Source of the DNA: Acidimicrobiales bacterium
GTDB taxonomy: Bacteria > Actinomycetota > Acidimicrobiia > Acidimicrobiales > AC-9
DNA: 46,866 nt
Assembly (NCBI GenBank): GCA_036270875.1
Contig: DATBBR010000032.1
Coordinates: 1 to 46,866, forward strand
Direction: 5' to 3'
The position numbers and the translations under genes are program-made. The first letter of the stretch is position 1. Each line of letters begins with the position of its first letter. Below are positions 8,200 to 16,458 of this stretch, in pieces. The notes under the pieces are model-generated. The model searched no databases. It was given only the letters and a program-made list of their open reading frames with translations, and had not been told where the DNA came from.

Positions 8200-8212
8200 C
8201 TTGTGGTACAAG
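8200..8212. promoter_or_regulatory. Inverted repeat CTTGT-GGT-ACAAG, candidate operator
   Basis: A perfect 5-bp inverted repeat with a 3-bp spacer in the divergent region between the Ser-rich/apbE operon and the two-component genes. The position, about 100 bases before the regulator start and directly before the 29-bp repeats, suits a transcription factor site. Short inverted repeats arise by chance, so this is tentative. Confidence 0.3.
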
Positions 8213-8214
8213 AT

Positions 8215-8297
8215 CGGCCAGGCGGCCGGCCCGAGGGAGTAGTCGGCCAGGAGGCCGGCCCGAGGGAGTAGTCGGCCGGGAGGCCGGGCGCGAGGAT
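8215..8297. repeat. 29-bp tandem repeat, two full units and one partial
   Basis: Units at 8215-8243 and 8244-8272 differ at one position (GGCGG versus GGAGG); a third, diverged partial copy runs 8273-8297. Each unit reads CGGCCAGG(C/A)GGCCGGCCCGA then GGGAGTAGT. They end just before the response regulator's ribosome-binding site, so they lie in its leader or promoter. OmpR-type regulators often bind direct repeats, but usually with about 11-bp spacing, so the link is only a suggestion. The rest of the gap between the divergent genes (8004-8199) shows nothing I recognise. Confidence 0.8.
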
Positions 8298-8309
8298 GAG
8301 GTGACCCCC

Positions 8310-9008
8310 ATGGGCGACGGAGCAGCGCAGCGGATCTTGGTCGTGGACGACGAGGAGTCGATCGTCGACGCAGTGGCGACGTCGCTGCGCTACGAGGGCT
8401 TCGACGTGGCCCGGGCGTCCACGGGGCGGGCGGCGCTCTCCTCGGCCCAGGAGCACCCGCCCGACCTCATCGTGCTGGACGTGATGCTGCCCGACCTCGA
8501 CGGCCTCGAGGTGACCCGCCGCCTCCGACAGGACGGGCTGCGGGTGCCGGTCCTGTTCCTCACGGCCCGTGACGCCCTGGAGCACAAGGTCGCCGGCCTG
8601 ACCATTGGCGGCGACGACTACGTGACCAAGCCGTTCTCGCTGGCCGAGGTGGTCGCCCGCACCCGGGCGATCCTGCGCCGCACCCAGGGCGAGACGGACA
8701 CCGACGGCCGGCTGCGATTCGCCGACCTGGAGATGGACGACGACACGCACGAGGTCTGGCGAGGCGGTACCCCCCTGCGGCTGACCGCCACGGAGTTCTC
8801 CCTCCTCCGCTTCTTCCTGCTGAACCCGCGCCGGGTGCTGTCCAAGTCACAGATCCTGGACCACGTGTGGCACTACGACTTCGGGGGTGACCCGAGCGTG
8901 GTGGAGACCTACGTGAGCTATCTGCGCAAGAAGCTGGACAAGCTCGGTCCTCCGCTGATCCAGACCATCCGCCTGGTCGGCTACTCGCTGCGAGAGCCAG
9001 GGTCGTAG
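8310..9008 (+). CDS. OmpR/PhoB-family response regulator
   Basis: DNA-binding regulator activated by phosphorylation. The receiver domain (about 6-120) has the acidic pair Asp13/Asp14, phospho-acceptor Asp57 (LIVLDVMLPD), Thr85 and Lys107 (VTKPF). A winged-helix domain follows (about 135-230), with the typical LTATEFSLLRFFLLNP and VVETYVSYLRKKLD. ATG 8310 is preferred because GAGGTG (8298-8303) sits at good spacing; a GTG at 8301 in the same frame is possible. The stop overlaps the kinase start by one base. It is divergent from the apbE operon, a likely target. Confidence 0.95.
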   Translation: MGDGAAQRILVVDDEESIVDAVATSLRYEGFDVARASTGRAALSSAQEHPPDLIVLDVMLPDLDGLEVTRRLRQDGLRVPVLFLTARDALEHKVAGLTIGGDDYVTKPFSLAEVVARTRAILRRTQGETDTDGRLRFADLEMDDDTHEVWRGGTPLRLTATEFSLLRFFLLNPRRVLSKSQILDHVWHYDFGGDPSVVETYVSYLRKKLDKLGPPLIQTIRLVGYSLREPGS

Positions 9009-10486
9009 TGTCGCTGCGGGCGCGCCTGCTCATCGCCGTCGGCGCCGTCGCCCTGGCAGCTCTGATCGCCGCGGACGTGGCTACCTATTCTTCGTTCAAG
9101 TCCTTCCTCTTCAACCAGGTCGACACTTCCCTCGAGACGGCCCACCCACCGCTCGAGCAGGCACTGAACAGTGGGCAGACCCTCGACGTCGGCACCGTGG
9201 CCCGTCTGGCGCCCGGGATGTTCGTCGAGGTTCGGGGCCCGGAAGGCCAGAACCTGGGCGACGTGCCCGCCTTCGTGCGCGGCGGGCAGCAGTTGTCCCC
9301 CTCCCTGCCCTCCCACATCAACGTCGGACAATCGTCTGGGGGCCCCGGAGAGCCGACGACCTACCTCAACGTCGGATCGACGAACCAGGGAGGTCCGGAG
9401 TTCCGTGTTCGGGCCTCGGCCCTCGTGGGCGGCGACCAGCTCATCCTGGCCGCCCCACTCACCGATACCGCGGGCAGCCTCCATCGTCTCCTGCTCATCG
9501 AGCTGGCCGTCACCGGTGGCGCCCTGGCGGCGGCCGCCGCCCTCGGGTGGTGGGTGGTCCGAGTCGGGCTGCGTCCCCTGGAGCAGGTCGAGCGCACGGC
9601 GGACGCCATCGCCGAGGGCGACCTCACCCGTCGCGTGCCCGAGGCCCGGCCGACGACGGAGGTGGGCAGGCTGGCCCGCGCCCTCAACGCCATGCTCGAA
9701 CGGATCCAGGATGCCTTCAAGCAGCGGGACCAAACGGAAGCGGAGCTGCGGCGCTCCGAGGAGCGCCTCCGCCGCTTCGTCGCCGACGCCTCCCACGAGC
9801 TGCGCACGCCGCTGGCTGCGGTGGCCGCCTACGCCGAGCTGTTCGACCGCGGCGCGCGCGCCCAGCCCGAAGACCTGGCTCGGGTGATGGCGGGGGTCCG
9901 GGCCGAGACGGCGCGCATGGGCCTGCTGGTCGAGGACCTGTTGCTGCTGGCCCGCCTCGACGAGGGCAGACCGCTCGAGCGCCGACCGGTGGAGCTGGTG
10001 CGGGTGGCCGCCGAAGCCGTCGACGCGGCGCAGACGGTTGACCCGTCGTGGCCGGCACAGGTCGTCGCCACCGAGCCCGTCGAGGTCATCGGGGATGCCG
10101 CACGGCTCCGCCAGGTCATCGACAACCTGCTGGCCAACGTACGCGCCCACACCCCCGCCGGCACCAGGAGCACGGTGCGTGTGGCCAGAGAGGCGTCCGA
10201 TGCCATCGTCGAGGTGTCCGACGACGGACCGGGCCTCAATGCCGAGCAGGCCGAGAAGGCGTTCGAGCGCTTCTATCGTGCCGAGATGTCGCGATCCCGC
10301 CAGCACGGTGGGGCCGGGCTCGGCCTCTCCATCGTCGCCGCCATCGTCAATGCCCACGGCGGCAGCGTCGGCGTCTCGGAGACCGACGGCGGGGGTGCGA
10401 CCTTCACCATCCGCCTGCCCGTCGACCAAACCGGGAGCGCCCCCAAGGCAGGCTTGGAGCCCTCGGGTATCGCGGCACCGTCGTAG
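9008..10486 (+). CDS. Membrane sensor histidine kinase
   Basis: Partner of the preceding response regulator; its GTG shares a base with the regulator's TAG. The 492-residue protein has TM1 (about 5-24), an extracytoplasmic sensor region (25-157) with no family I recognise, TM2 (158-183), a HAMP linker (184-236), HisKA with phospho-acceptor His263 (DASHELRTPL), and a HATPase domain with N-box Asn377 (DNLLAN), G1 box DDGPGL (405-410) and a GGAGLGLSI G2 box. The signal is unknown; the divergent flavinylation operon suggests a redox or envelope cue, by inference only. Confidence 0.95.
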   Translation: MSLRARLLIAVGAVALAALIAADVATYSSFKSFLFNQVDTSLETAHPPLEQALNSGQTLDVGTVARLAPGMFVEVRGPEGQNLGDVPAFVRGGQQLSPSLPSHINVGQSSGGPGEPTTYLNVGSTNQGGPEFRVRASALVGGDQLILAAPLTDTAGSLHRLLLIELAVTGGALAAAAALGWWVVRVGLRPLEQVERTADAIAEGDLTRRVPEARPTTEVGRLARALNAMLERIQDAFKQRDQTEAELRRSEERLRRFVADASHELRTPLAAVAAYAELFDRGARAQPEDLARVMAGVRAETARMGLLVEDLLLLARLDEGRPLERRPVELVRVAAEAVDAAQTVDPSWPAQVVATEPVEVIGDAARLRQVIDNLLANVRAHTPAGTRSTVRVAREASDAIVEVSDDGPGLNAEQAEKAFERFYRAEMSRSRQHGGAGLGLSIVAAIVNAHGGSVGVSETDGGGATFTIRLPVDQTGSAPKAGLEPSGIAAPS

Positions 10487-10538
10487 CCGCGGCCGAGCGG
10501 CCCGGGCTACGACGTCGTCTTCGCTCCGGATGGCGTTG

Positions 10539-10931
10539 TCAGGCGAACACCTCGTCCTGTTCGTACAGGCCGAACGGGTGCTCCCAGGCCTCGGTGACGC
10601 GTCCGCCTGCGACGTGGAAGACGATGACCTCGGTGGTCTCGAACGACTTGCCGCTCCGCTGGGCCGAGACCCGGTGGAGTCCGACGACGTGTTCGTCGTC
10701 GCCGAAGATGTCGTGCACCTCGACCTTGATGGTGCCCGCGCTCAGCTCTCCCAGCTTGCCGTAGTACTCGACCGTCGCCTGGCGACCCTTCTTGTCGCCG
10801 GCAAGCTGGCTCCGTCCGGGGACATGCCAGACGCAGTCGTCGGCCAGGATGTCGTTGAACGCGGCGAGGTCACCCTTCTGAAACGCCTCGTAGCCCCTCC
10901 GAACGACATCGGTGTTCTCGGTGGCCCCCAT
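10539..10931 (-). CDS. SnoaL-like/NTF2-fold protein
   Basis: A 130-residue single-domain protein of the SnoaL-like polyketide cyclase/ketosteroid isomerase superfamily. It has the typical opening NTDVVRRGYEAFQKGDLAAFNDILADDCVWHVPG and the late strand VIVFHVAGGRVTEAWEHPF. Members are small-ligand binders or enzymes with varied substrates, so none can be assigned. The ATG follows GGGAGG. It is convergent with the kinase gene, with only 52 bases between them. Confidence 0.9.
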   Translation of the reverse strand: MGATENTDVVRRGYEAFQKGDLAAFNDILADDCVWHVPGRSQLAGDKKGRQATVEYYGKLGELSAGTIKVEVHDIFGDDEHVVGLHRVSAQRSGKSFETTEVIVFHVAGGRVTEAWEHPFGLYEQDEVFA

Positions 10932-11001
10932 CGATGCTCCCTCCCTTTCGCAATCGTCACGGCCAGCGTACCCCCGCTGCCCGCCGATATCCCTGGGCTC
11001 T

Positions 11002-11025
11002 GCTAGTAGAGCGGCTAGTAGAGCG
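11002..11025. repeat. 12-bp tandem duplication across a stop codon
   Basis: GCTAGTAGAGCG occurs twice in a row (11002-11013 and 11014-11025). The second copy contains the last codons and TAG stop of the YmgE-like gene on the minus strand, so the duplication places a second in-frame copy of the tail immediately after the stop. It is probably a slippage product. Confidence 0.85.
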
Positions 11026-11365
11026 AACCGCGGGAGCCCGGGCCTCCGCCGAGGGCGCGCCGGTTCTCGACGCCTGACACGGTCGCCACCAGCACCGCGG
11101 CCACGCCGATCTCGAGCAGCACCGTCACGAAGCCACCGGTGTGGATCACGTGGTTGCCCAGGAAACCACCGACGATCGACCCGACCAGACCCAGCAGAAA
11201 GGTGGTGAGCAGCCCGATCGGTTGGTGCCCCGGAACGAGGAGGCGACCGAGCCCGCCGATGATAAGGCCGACGACGACCGTGCTGATCAAGGCCCAGGCC
11301 GCCAGCCCGGCAAGCGGCAGGGCGATGAACAAGACCACGAACAGCAGGAACAGGGCCAAGATCAC
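11015..11365 (-). CDS. GlsB/YeaQ/YmgE-family membrane protein
   Basis: A 116-residue protein with three to four hydrophobic helices. The segment VVVGLIIGGLGRLLVPGHQPIGLLTTFLLGLVGSIVGGFLGN carries the Gly-rich pattern of the transglycosylase-associated (YmgE) family, small stress-linked membrane proteins of unclear function. The N-terminal helix (ILALFLLFVVLFIALPL) is an addition to the minimal family. It starts at GTG 11365 with only a weak ribosome-binding site. The last residues lie in a 12-bp tandem duplication. It is divergent from the MaoC gene. Confidence 0.85.
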   Translation of the reverse strand: MILALFLLFVVLFIALPLAGLAAWALISTVVVGLIIGGLGRLLVPGHQPIGLLTTFLLGLVGSIVGGFLGNHVIHTGGFVTVLLEIGVAAVLVATVSGVENRRALGGGPGSRGSLY

Positions 11366-11436
11366 GTTTCCAGCGTACAGCTACGTGGCTCCGCCGGCAG
11401 TAGCGCGTCTCGGCGGGCCGGTCCTATGGTTTTCCC

Positions 11437-11895
11437 ATGCCAACCATCGTCAAGGGACTGGACGAGCTCAGGGCCAAGGCCGGGGAGCACCTGGGGTACA
11501 GCGAGTGGCAGGAGCTGACCCAGGAACAGGTCAACCTGTTCGCCGACGCGACCGGAGACCACCAGTGGATCCACGTCGACGTCGAGAAGGCCAAGTCCGG
11601 GCCGTTCGGCGGCCCGATCGCCCACGGGTACCTCACCCTCTCCCTGGGCCCCGCCCTCCTCAGCCAGATCCTCGAGGTCGAGGGCATGTCAATGGGCCTG
11701 AACTATGGGTGCAACAAGGTGCGTTTCCCCAGCCCGCTCCCCGTTGGCGCCAACCTCCGGCTCTCGGCCACGCTGCAGAGCGTGGAGGACGTCGCCGGTG
11801 GCGGCGTGCAGGCGATCATCGGCCTCACGATCGAGGTGCAGGGCAAGGAGAAGCCGGCGTGTGTGGCCGAGGTCGTCTATCGGTACTACGACTGA
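11437..11895 (+). CDS. MaoC-like (R)-specific enoyl-CoA hydratase
   Basis: A 152-residue hot-dog-fold enzyme that hydrates 2-enoyl-CoA or a similar acyl thioester. The catalytic Asp/His pair sits in ATGDHQWIHVD (Asp41 and His46), followed by the hydratase helix region GPFGGPIAHGYLTLSL. The late segment YGCNKVRFPSPLPVGANLRL is typical of the NodN/MaoC subgroup. Its 3' end overlaps the convergent DUF6457 gene by ten bases. The nearby SDR and acyl-CoA synthetase suggest lipid or steroid-type acyl metabolism. Confidence 0.92.
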   Translation: MPTIVKGLDELRAKAGEHLGYSEWQELTQEQVNLFADATGDHQWIHVDVEKAKSGPFGGPIAHGYLTLSLGPALLSQILEVEGMSMGLNYGCNKVRFPSPLPVGANLRLSATLQSVEDVAGGGVQAIIGLTIEVQGKEKPACVAEVVYRYYD

Positions 11896-12113
11896 GCCCC
11901 GCCGGCATCGTGCACACCGGCGGCCACCGCTCCGGCGCGGACAGGGTCAACCCCGGCCTGGCCTACGAGGAAGCAGGCGATGGGCGCCGCCGTGCGCTCG
12001 GACTGGTGGGCGGCGACCGCCGCCAGGGCGAGCAGCTGCTCGACGGTCGCGTCGTCCGGCGGCGGGACCCCGAGCTCGTCGGCGAAGGTCCGGAGCCATT
12101 CATCAGCGGTCAT
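11886..12113 (-). CDS. DUF6457 family small protein
   Basis: A 75-residue protein. MTADEWLRTFADELGVPPPDDATVEQLLALAAVAAHQSERTAAP and IACFLVGQAG give the typical DUF6457 pattern. In actinobacteria this small domain is often found near, or fused to, molybdenum cofactor genes (family knowledge); no such gene is visible here. The ATG at 12113 has a strong AGGAGG at ideal distance, which supports a real gene. It is convergent with the MaoC gene and overlaps it by ten bases. Confidence 0.82.
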   Translation of the reverse strand: MTADEWLRTFADELGVPPPDDATVEQLLALAAVAAHQSERTAAPIACFLVGQAGVDPVRAGAVAAGVHDAGGAQS

Positions 12114-12161
12114 GGGAAGCCTCCTGAGCAGTAACGGACACTACGACGAGGTGGGAGCGAG

Positions 12162-12926
12162 TTGGCCAGCAACGTGAGACTCGACGGCAAAGTCGCCCTG
12201 GTTACCGGGGCGTCGAAAGGGATCGGGGCCGCCATCGCCCGGGCGCTCGCCGAGAACGGGGCGCGCGTCATGCTGTCCTCCCGCAAGCAGGACGCGCTCG
12301 AGAAGGCGGCGGCGGGCATCGAAGGTGAGACCGCCGTCTTCGCCGCCAACGCCGGCGACCCGGACCAGGCCCGCGCCTGCGTGGCGGCAACGATCGAGCG
12401 CTTCGGCGGCCTGCACATCCTGGTGAACAACGCGGCCACGAACCCGTACCTGGGCCGAGCCATCGACATCGACCTCCCCCGCTACGACAAGACGATGGAG
12501 GTGAACCTCCGCGGACCTCTGGCGTGGACCCAGGAAGCTTGGCGACAGGCTCTCCAGGCCGGCGGTGGAACGGTCGTGAACATCTCGTCCGTCGGTGGGA
12601 TGACCCACGGGGGCCCGATCGGCATCTACGACGTCACCAAGGCGGGGCTCATCCATCTGACCAAGCACCTGGCCACCGAGCTGGGCCCGCAGGTACGGGT
12701 GAACGCCATCGCGCCCGGCCTGGTCAAGACCGATTTCGCTCGCGCCCTGTGGCAGTCGGGCGGCGACGAGGACTCCTGGCCGTGGCCCCTCCGGCGCCTC
12801 GGCCGGCCCGAGGACATCGCCGACGCCGCCGTCTTTCTCGCCAGCGACCTCGCCTCGTGGATCACTGGTCATGTCCTCGTCGTCGACGGCGGCGGTTCCC
12901 TGGGCGGCCTCGGGGCCAGCGGCTGA
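12162..12926 (+). CDS. Short-chain dehydrogenase/reductase (SDR)
   Basis: A 254-residue classical SDR with the nucleotide-binding motif TGASKGIG (15-22), NNAA (89-92), catalytic Ser142/143 (NISSVGG), Tyr156 and Lys160 (YDVTK) and the late IAPGLVKTDF. The C-terminal part (FLASDLASWITGHVLVVDGG) fits the FabG-like group. Cofactor and substrate cannot be read from sequence. It starts at a TTG (12162) with GAGG upstream; there is no ATG before the Rossmann strand. A strong inverted repeat follows the gene at 12973-13031. Confidence 0.92.
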   Translation: MASNVRLDGKVALVTGASKGIGAAIARALAENGARVMLSSRKQDALEKAAAGIEGETAVFAANAGDPDQARACVAATIERFGGLHILVNNAATNPYLGRAIDIDLPRYDKTMEVNLRGPLAWTQEAWRQALQAGGGTVVNISSVGGMTHGGPIGIYDVTKAGLIHLTKHLATELGPQVRVNAIAPGLVKTDFARALWQSGGDEDSWPWPLRRLGRPEDIADAAVFLASDLASWITGHVLVVDGGGSLGGLGASG

Positions 12927-12972
12927 TCGACCCCGCTGGTCATGGCGCCCGCTCGAGTGGTGCATCACCTCA

Positions 12973-13031
12973 GTTCCACCTTATGTCGAAAGCGACCGGT
13001 CGCCCTCGGGGCTTTCGACATAAGGTGGAAC
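12973..13031. terminator. Perfect 21-bp inverted repeat with a 17-nt loop, possible bidirectional terminator
   Basis: The arm 12973-12993 (starting GTTCCACCTTATGTCGAAAG) is the exact reverse complement of 13011-13031. It lies between two convergent genes, where a hairpin could stop transcription from both sides. No U-tract follows either arm, which argues against a standard intrinsic terminator. The arms are clearly less GC-rich than the surroundings, so a dispersed palindromic element is an alternative. The structure is certain; the role is not. Confidence 0.6.
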
Positions 13032-13066
13032 ACGCGGACCATACGAGTGCCGGCCGATAGTGGCCG

Positions 13067-14617
13067 TCAGACGATCCTCGAACGGTGTTCGGACCAGTAG
13101 CGGTCACGCAGGACTCGTTTGTAGAGCTTGCCCGTCGGGAGCCGGGGCAGACTGGGATCGAAATCGACTGAACGCGGGCACTTGAAGGTCGCTAGGTGCG
13201 CTCGGCAGAACTGGACGAGCTCGTGCTCGAGCTCGGGTCCCGGCTCGACCCCCGCCGCCGGCTCGATGATGGCCTTCACCTCTTCACCGAGGTCCTCGTT
13301 GGGGACCCCGATCACGGCCGCGTCGAGCACCTTCGGGTGCGTCACGAGAAGGTTCTCGGCTTCCTGCGGGTAGATGTTCACCCCACCGGAGATGATCATG
13401 TACGTCCGCCGGTCGGTCAGGTACAGGTACCCGTCTTCGTCGAGGTAGCCGACGTCGCCGACGGTGCTCATCGTCCCGGTGTGGTCACGTGATTCGGCCG
13501 TCTTCTCCGGGTCGTTCCAGTACTCGAAGTTGGTCGCCCCCCGAAACCACACGGTTCCCGGCGCCCCGACCTCGCACTCCTTACCCCCATCGTCGAGGAT
13601 CACCAGCTCGCCCATCAGTGCCCGTCCCACTGTGCCTTTGTGGGCCAGCCAGTCGAACGAGTCGCAATACGTGAGCCCGTTTCCTTCGGTCGCCGCGTAG
13701 TACTCGACGATGATGGGGCCCCACCACTCGATCATCTGCTCCTTGACCGGTACCGGGCACGGCGCCGCCGCATGAATGATCGTCTCGAGCGACGACACGT
13801 CATACGCCGCTCGGACCTCGTCGGGCAGCTTGAGGATGCGGCTGAACATGGTCGGCACGACTTGGGAGTGTGTGACCCGGTGACGTTCAACCAGGCGGAG
13901 GAACTGCTCGGCGTCGAAGCGCTCCATGATGATCGCCGTGGCACCGAGGCGCAGCGACAACGCCACGCTCGCATGCGGCGCCGAGTGATACAGGGGAGCC
14001 GGCGAGAGGTAGACCATGCCTTCCCGCAGGCGCCACAACTCCTGCAGCCCGGCCCGAAGCGGGTCCGGGTCACGCGGGTGGGCATGGCGCAGGGGACGGA
14101 GGATGCCCTTGGGTCGGCCGGTCGTTCCCGAGGAGTACAGCATGGCCAGCCCGAGCTGCTCGTCGGCAACGGGGTCGGCCGGGTAGGGGGCCACGGTCTC
14201 CTCGTAGGGCTCGAACGGCGCGTCGTACCCGCCGCTGCCCACCATGAGGAACAGCTCCACGTCGGGGCACATGGGGGCCGCCGCCAGGGCAACCCCGCGC
14301 TTGGCCGTCGAGACGATGAGGATACGGGCCCGAGAGTCGTTGACGATGTACGCGAGCTCGTCGGCCGTGAGGTAGGAGTTGATGCAGGTGTAGTACAGCC
14401 CCGTGCGCTCGGCGGCCGCCTCGGTCTCAAGGTACCGGGCGTTGTTCTCCATGAAGATGGCCACGTGGTCCCCGCGCCGAAGGCCACGGTCCCGGAACAG
14501 GTGGGCCAGCCTGTTGGCCCGGGCTTCCAGCTCACCGAAGCTGACGGTCTCGCCGCTGGTAGCCATGACGAACGCCGCATGACCGGGATGTCGCTTGGCA
14601 TGCTCGCCCGGGTACAT
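13067..14617 (-). CDS. Acyl-CoA synthetase (AMP-forming, FadD-like)
   Basis: A 516-residue ANL-superfamily ligase that activates a carboxylic acid to acyl-AMP and then acyl-CoA. It shows the P-loop LYSSGTTGRPKG, the A5-type motif VEYYAATEG, the hinge YLTDRRTYMIISGGVNIYPQE, and the C-terminal catalytic Lys in LPRLPTGKLYKR. ATG 14617 was chosen because it starts directly before the family N-terminus; upstream lies the oxygenase gene 11 bases away, so the two are probably co-transcribed. The substrate could be a long-chain, aromatic or steroid side-chain acid. Confidence 0.95.
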   Translation of the reverse strand: MYPGEHAKRHPGHAAFVMATSGETVSFGELEARANRLAHLFRDRGLRRGDHVAIFMENNARYLETEAAAERTGLYYTCINSYLTADELAYIVNDSRARILIVSTAKRGVALAAAPMCPDVELFLMVGSGGYDAPFEPYEETVAPYPADPVADEQLGLAMLYSSGTTGRPKGILRPLRHAHPRDPDPLRAGLQELWRLREGMVYLSPAPLYHSAPHASVALSLRLGATAIIMERFDAEQFLRLVERHRVTHSQVVPTMFSRILKLPDEVRAAYDVSSLETIIHAAAPCPVPVKEQMIEWWGPIIVEYYAATEGNGLTYCDSFDWLAHKGTVGRALMGELVILDDGGKECEVGAPGTVWFRGATNFEYWNDPEKTAESRDHTGTMSTVGDVGYLDEDGYLYLTDRRTYMIISGGVNIYPQEAENLLVTHPKVLDAAVIGVPNEDLGEEVKAIIEPAAGVEPGPELEHELVQFCRAHLATFKCPRSVDFDPSLPRLPTGKLYKRVLRDRYWSEHRSRIV

Positions 14618-14628
14618 GATGCGAGCCG

Positions 14629-15507
14629 CTAGGCCGCCGGCGCCTCGGCCCTGAGGCGGCCGGCGGCATGCCGCTCCGCCTGCCGCAGCAGGATGCGGCC
14701 GTTGAGCCACCCGGGCGTCGTCCGCACCGGACGAGGCGCCAGCCCGAACACACGCCCCGCGCTCGACTGCACCAGCGCGAGTCGCTGCTCCCGGCGGCGG
14801 TCCCACGCGAACCCGAACTGCTGTCGGAGTGGCTCGGGTGTCGTGCCCACCGCGACCAGGCGGTTGAGGGCGAGCGCCGGTGCCAGCGCCAGGCGCAGCC
14901 CCGCAGGTAGCGACGGATACAGGACGTCCTCGCCCAGTCGGCGGCCCTCGTCAGAGACCCTCAGCGTCGCCACCATCTCCTCGAAATAGGCGCGGAACTC
15001 GTCGACGCTCGCCGGCTGGTCCGCCACCGGCAGGCCGAACACCTCGGCGACGAGCGTCATCTCCCGGTAGTAGGTGGCGGTGTCGGCGGGAGACAGCTCC
15101 TCGACCATGACGGTGTAGGCGCCAAGCGCCGAGTCAGTGAGCGTGGCGTGCACCCAGAGGAGGTTGACCGGGTCGTTGGCCCGATAGCTGGCCCCGGTCA
15201 CGAAGTCGTGCATGCGCTGGATCCGCCGGCCCACGGCGGCGGCGAGCTCCTCCGAGCCGAAGACCACCGCGTAGGTCGCCTCGAGGGTCCCTTGCAGCCG
15301 CCGGAACGGGTTGGACTGGAAGTCGCTGTGGTCGGCCACCCCCTGGGCCACCGCCGGGTGGGCCAACTGCAGCAGCAACGCCCGGCCGGCGGCGAAGAAC
15401 AGCGCCGGCTCGGCATTCACCCTCCTGATCACCGAGTTTCGGGGGAAGAAGTCGGCCACCGGCGTCACTCCCATCGTGTCCTCGGGGCAGGCCAGCTTCC
15501 GTATCAT
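14629..15507 (-). CDS. Oxygenase MpaB family protein (DUF2236)
   Basis: A 292-residue protein of the MpaB/latex-clearing-protein-like family, heme or metal oxygenases acting on varied hydrophobic substrates. The signature region GRALLLQLAHPAVAQGVADHS (about 41-61) and the later NLLWVHATLTDSAL are both present with their conserved His residues. The start may be at 15507 or the internal ATG at 15474 (MGVTPVADFF). It is followed 11 bases later by the acyl-CoA synthetase, suggesting oxidation and CoA activation of a common lipid substrate, an inference from context. Confidence 0.88.
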   Translation of the reverse strand: MIRKLACPEDTMGVTPVADFFPRNSVIRRVNAEPALFFAAGRALLLQLAHPAVAQGVADHSDFQSNPFRRLQGTLEATYAVVFGSEELAAAVGRRIQRMHDFVTGASYRANDPVNLLWVHATLTDSALGAYTVMVEELSPADTATYYREMTLVAEVFGLPVADQPASVDEFRAYFEEMVATLRVSDEGRRLGEDVLYPSLPAGLRLALAPALALNRLVAVGTTPEPLRQQFGFAWDRRREQRLALVQSSAGRVFGLAPRPVRTTPGWLNGRILLRQAERHAAGRLRAEAPAA

Positions 15508-15549
15508 CGCAGAACGACGGCCCCGAGGCCGCCCTGGGGCGACGAGGCG

Positions 15550-16401
15550 TCAGGCGGGCGAGCCCGGACTGGCGTTACCGCCACCCTGGCCGCCCTGACC
15601 CCCGCGACCGGTGAAGCAACCGTTCGGCCCCGGCGGGCGGATGGCGATCGAGTTGGCGGTCACCGCTCCCGTCTGGTCGGAGGGACCGTTGGCGGCGATG
15701 CACTGGCCGACGGCCAGGTTCGACTGGCTGGCGCCCACGACTTTGGTGAAGGTCGTCGAGGCGTCGGTGGTGACGGTGGTTGTCGTGGCGGCGCCGTTGC
15801 GATTGTTGCCCTGGACGACGAAGGTCGGCGCGGAGACCGACGCCACCTTGCCGAAGGCGCCGGCGAAGCGCCGCGCACCGTTGCCGTTGCGGTTGGCGCC
15901 GTTGGCGGGAGCGGTCGTGCTCGAGCCCCCCGCGCCACCACCAGCACCGCGGCCGTTACCAGCCCGCGGGCCGAACCCGCCCGCTCGTGGGGCGCAGCCG
16001 TTGGCGCCGGGCTGGCTGATGGCGACGGTGCGGGCGGTGAAGGGCTGCCCCGGTGTCGTCGTGGCGCCCGGGCCCGCGTTGGCCGCCACACAGACGCCGG
16101 TCGCGAGGTCGGCGGCGGTGGCGGGCACGGTCTGGCTGAACGTCGTGCTCGGGCTGATGTTCACGGTTACCTGGCCCGTCGTCGGATTCTGCACTTCGAG
16201 CGACGAGCCGGACACGGCTGCCGCCGTACCGAAGGCCCCGGGCGGCGGCGTGTTGCCGGGCGCGGTGGTCGTCGGGCTCTGGCTCGAAGCGGGTTTGGTC
16301 GATGCCGTGCTGGCTCCGCCGCAGGCGGCCGCGGCCAGCGCCAGCACTCCCAGGCCGGCGACGACGGGTCGTGTCCTGACGGTGACGGTGGGTACTGACA
16401 T
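15550..16401 (-). CDS. DUF5666-like lipoprotein with two internal repeats
   Basis: A 283-residue exported protein with a signal peptide and lipobox (LAAAACGG, Cys at about 27). Two similar domains of about 80 residues follow, separated by a Gly/Asn/Arg-rich linker: GTAAAVSGSSLEVQNP to SQPGANGC, and GKVASVSAPTFVVQGN to RPPGPNGC. Each has a TTTFxxxV-like strand, then LAxGxCVAAN or LAVGQCIAAN. This resembles DUF5666 beta-barrel repeats. It lies 57 bases after the MacB-type permease gene and may be an accessory of that efflux system. The ATG follows AGGAG. Confidence 0.8.
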   Translation of the reverse strand: MSVPTVTVRTRPVVAGLGVLALAAAACGGASTASTKPASSQSPTTTAPGNTPPPGAFGTAAAVSGSSLEVQNPTTGQVTVNISPSTTFSQTVPATAADLATGVCVAANAGPGATTTPGQPFTARTVAISQPGANGCAPRAGGFGPRAGNGRGAGGGAGGSSTTAPANGANRNGNGARRFAGAFGKVASVSAPTFVVQGNNRNGAATTTTVTTDASTTFTKVVGASQSNLAVGQCIAANGPSDQTGAVTANSIAIRPPGPNGCFTGRGGQGGQGGGNASPGSPA

Positions 16402-16458
16402 GTCGTCGTAGCTCCTATCGGTCCGCCGCTACACGGCGGAGTGGTTGGTTCGAAGGCA

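Noticed and set aside
8215-8297. Possible small CRISPR array
   Set aside because: The 29-bp units are directly adjacent with no spacers between them, and no cas gene is present.
12973-13031. Terminal inverted repeats of an insertion sequence or MITE
   Set aside because: Only 17 bases separate the arms, too short for a mobile unit, and no flanking target duplication is visible. I keep it as a stem-loop of uncertain role.
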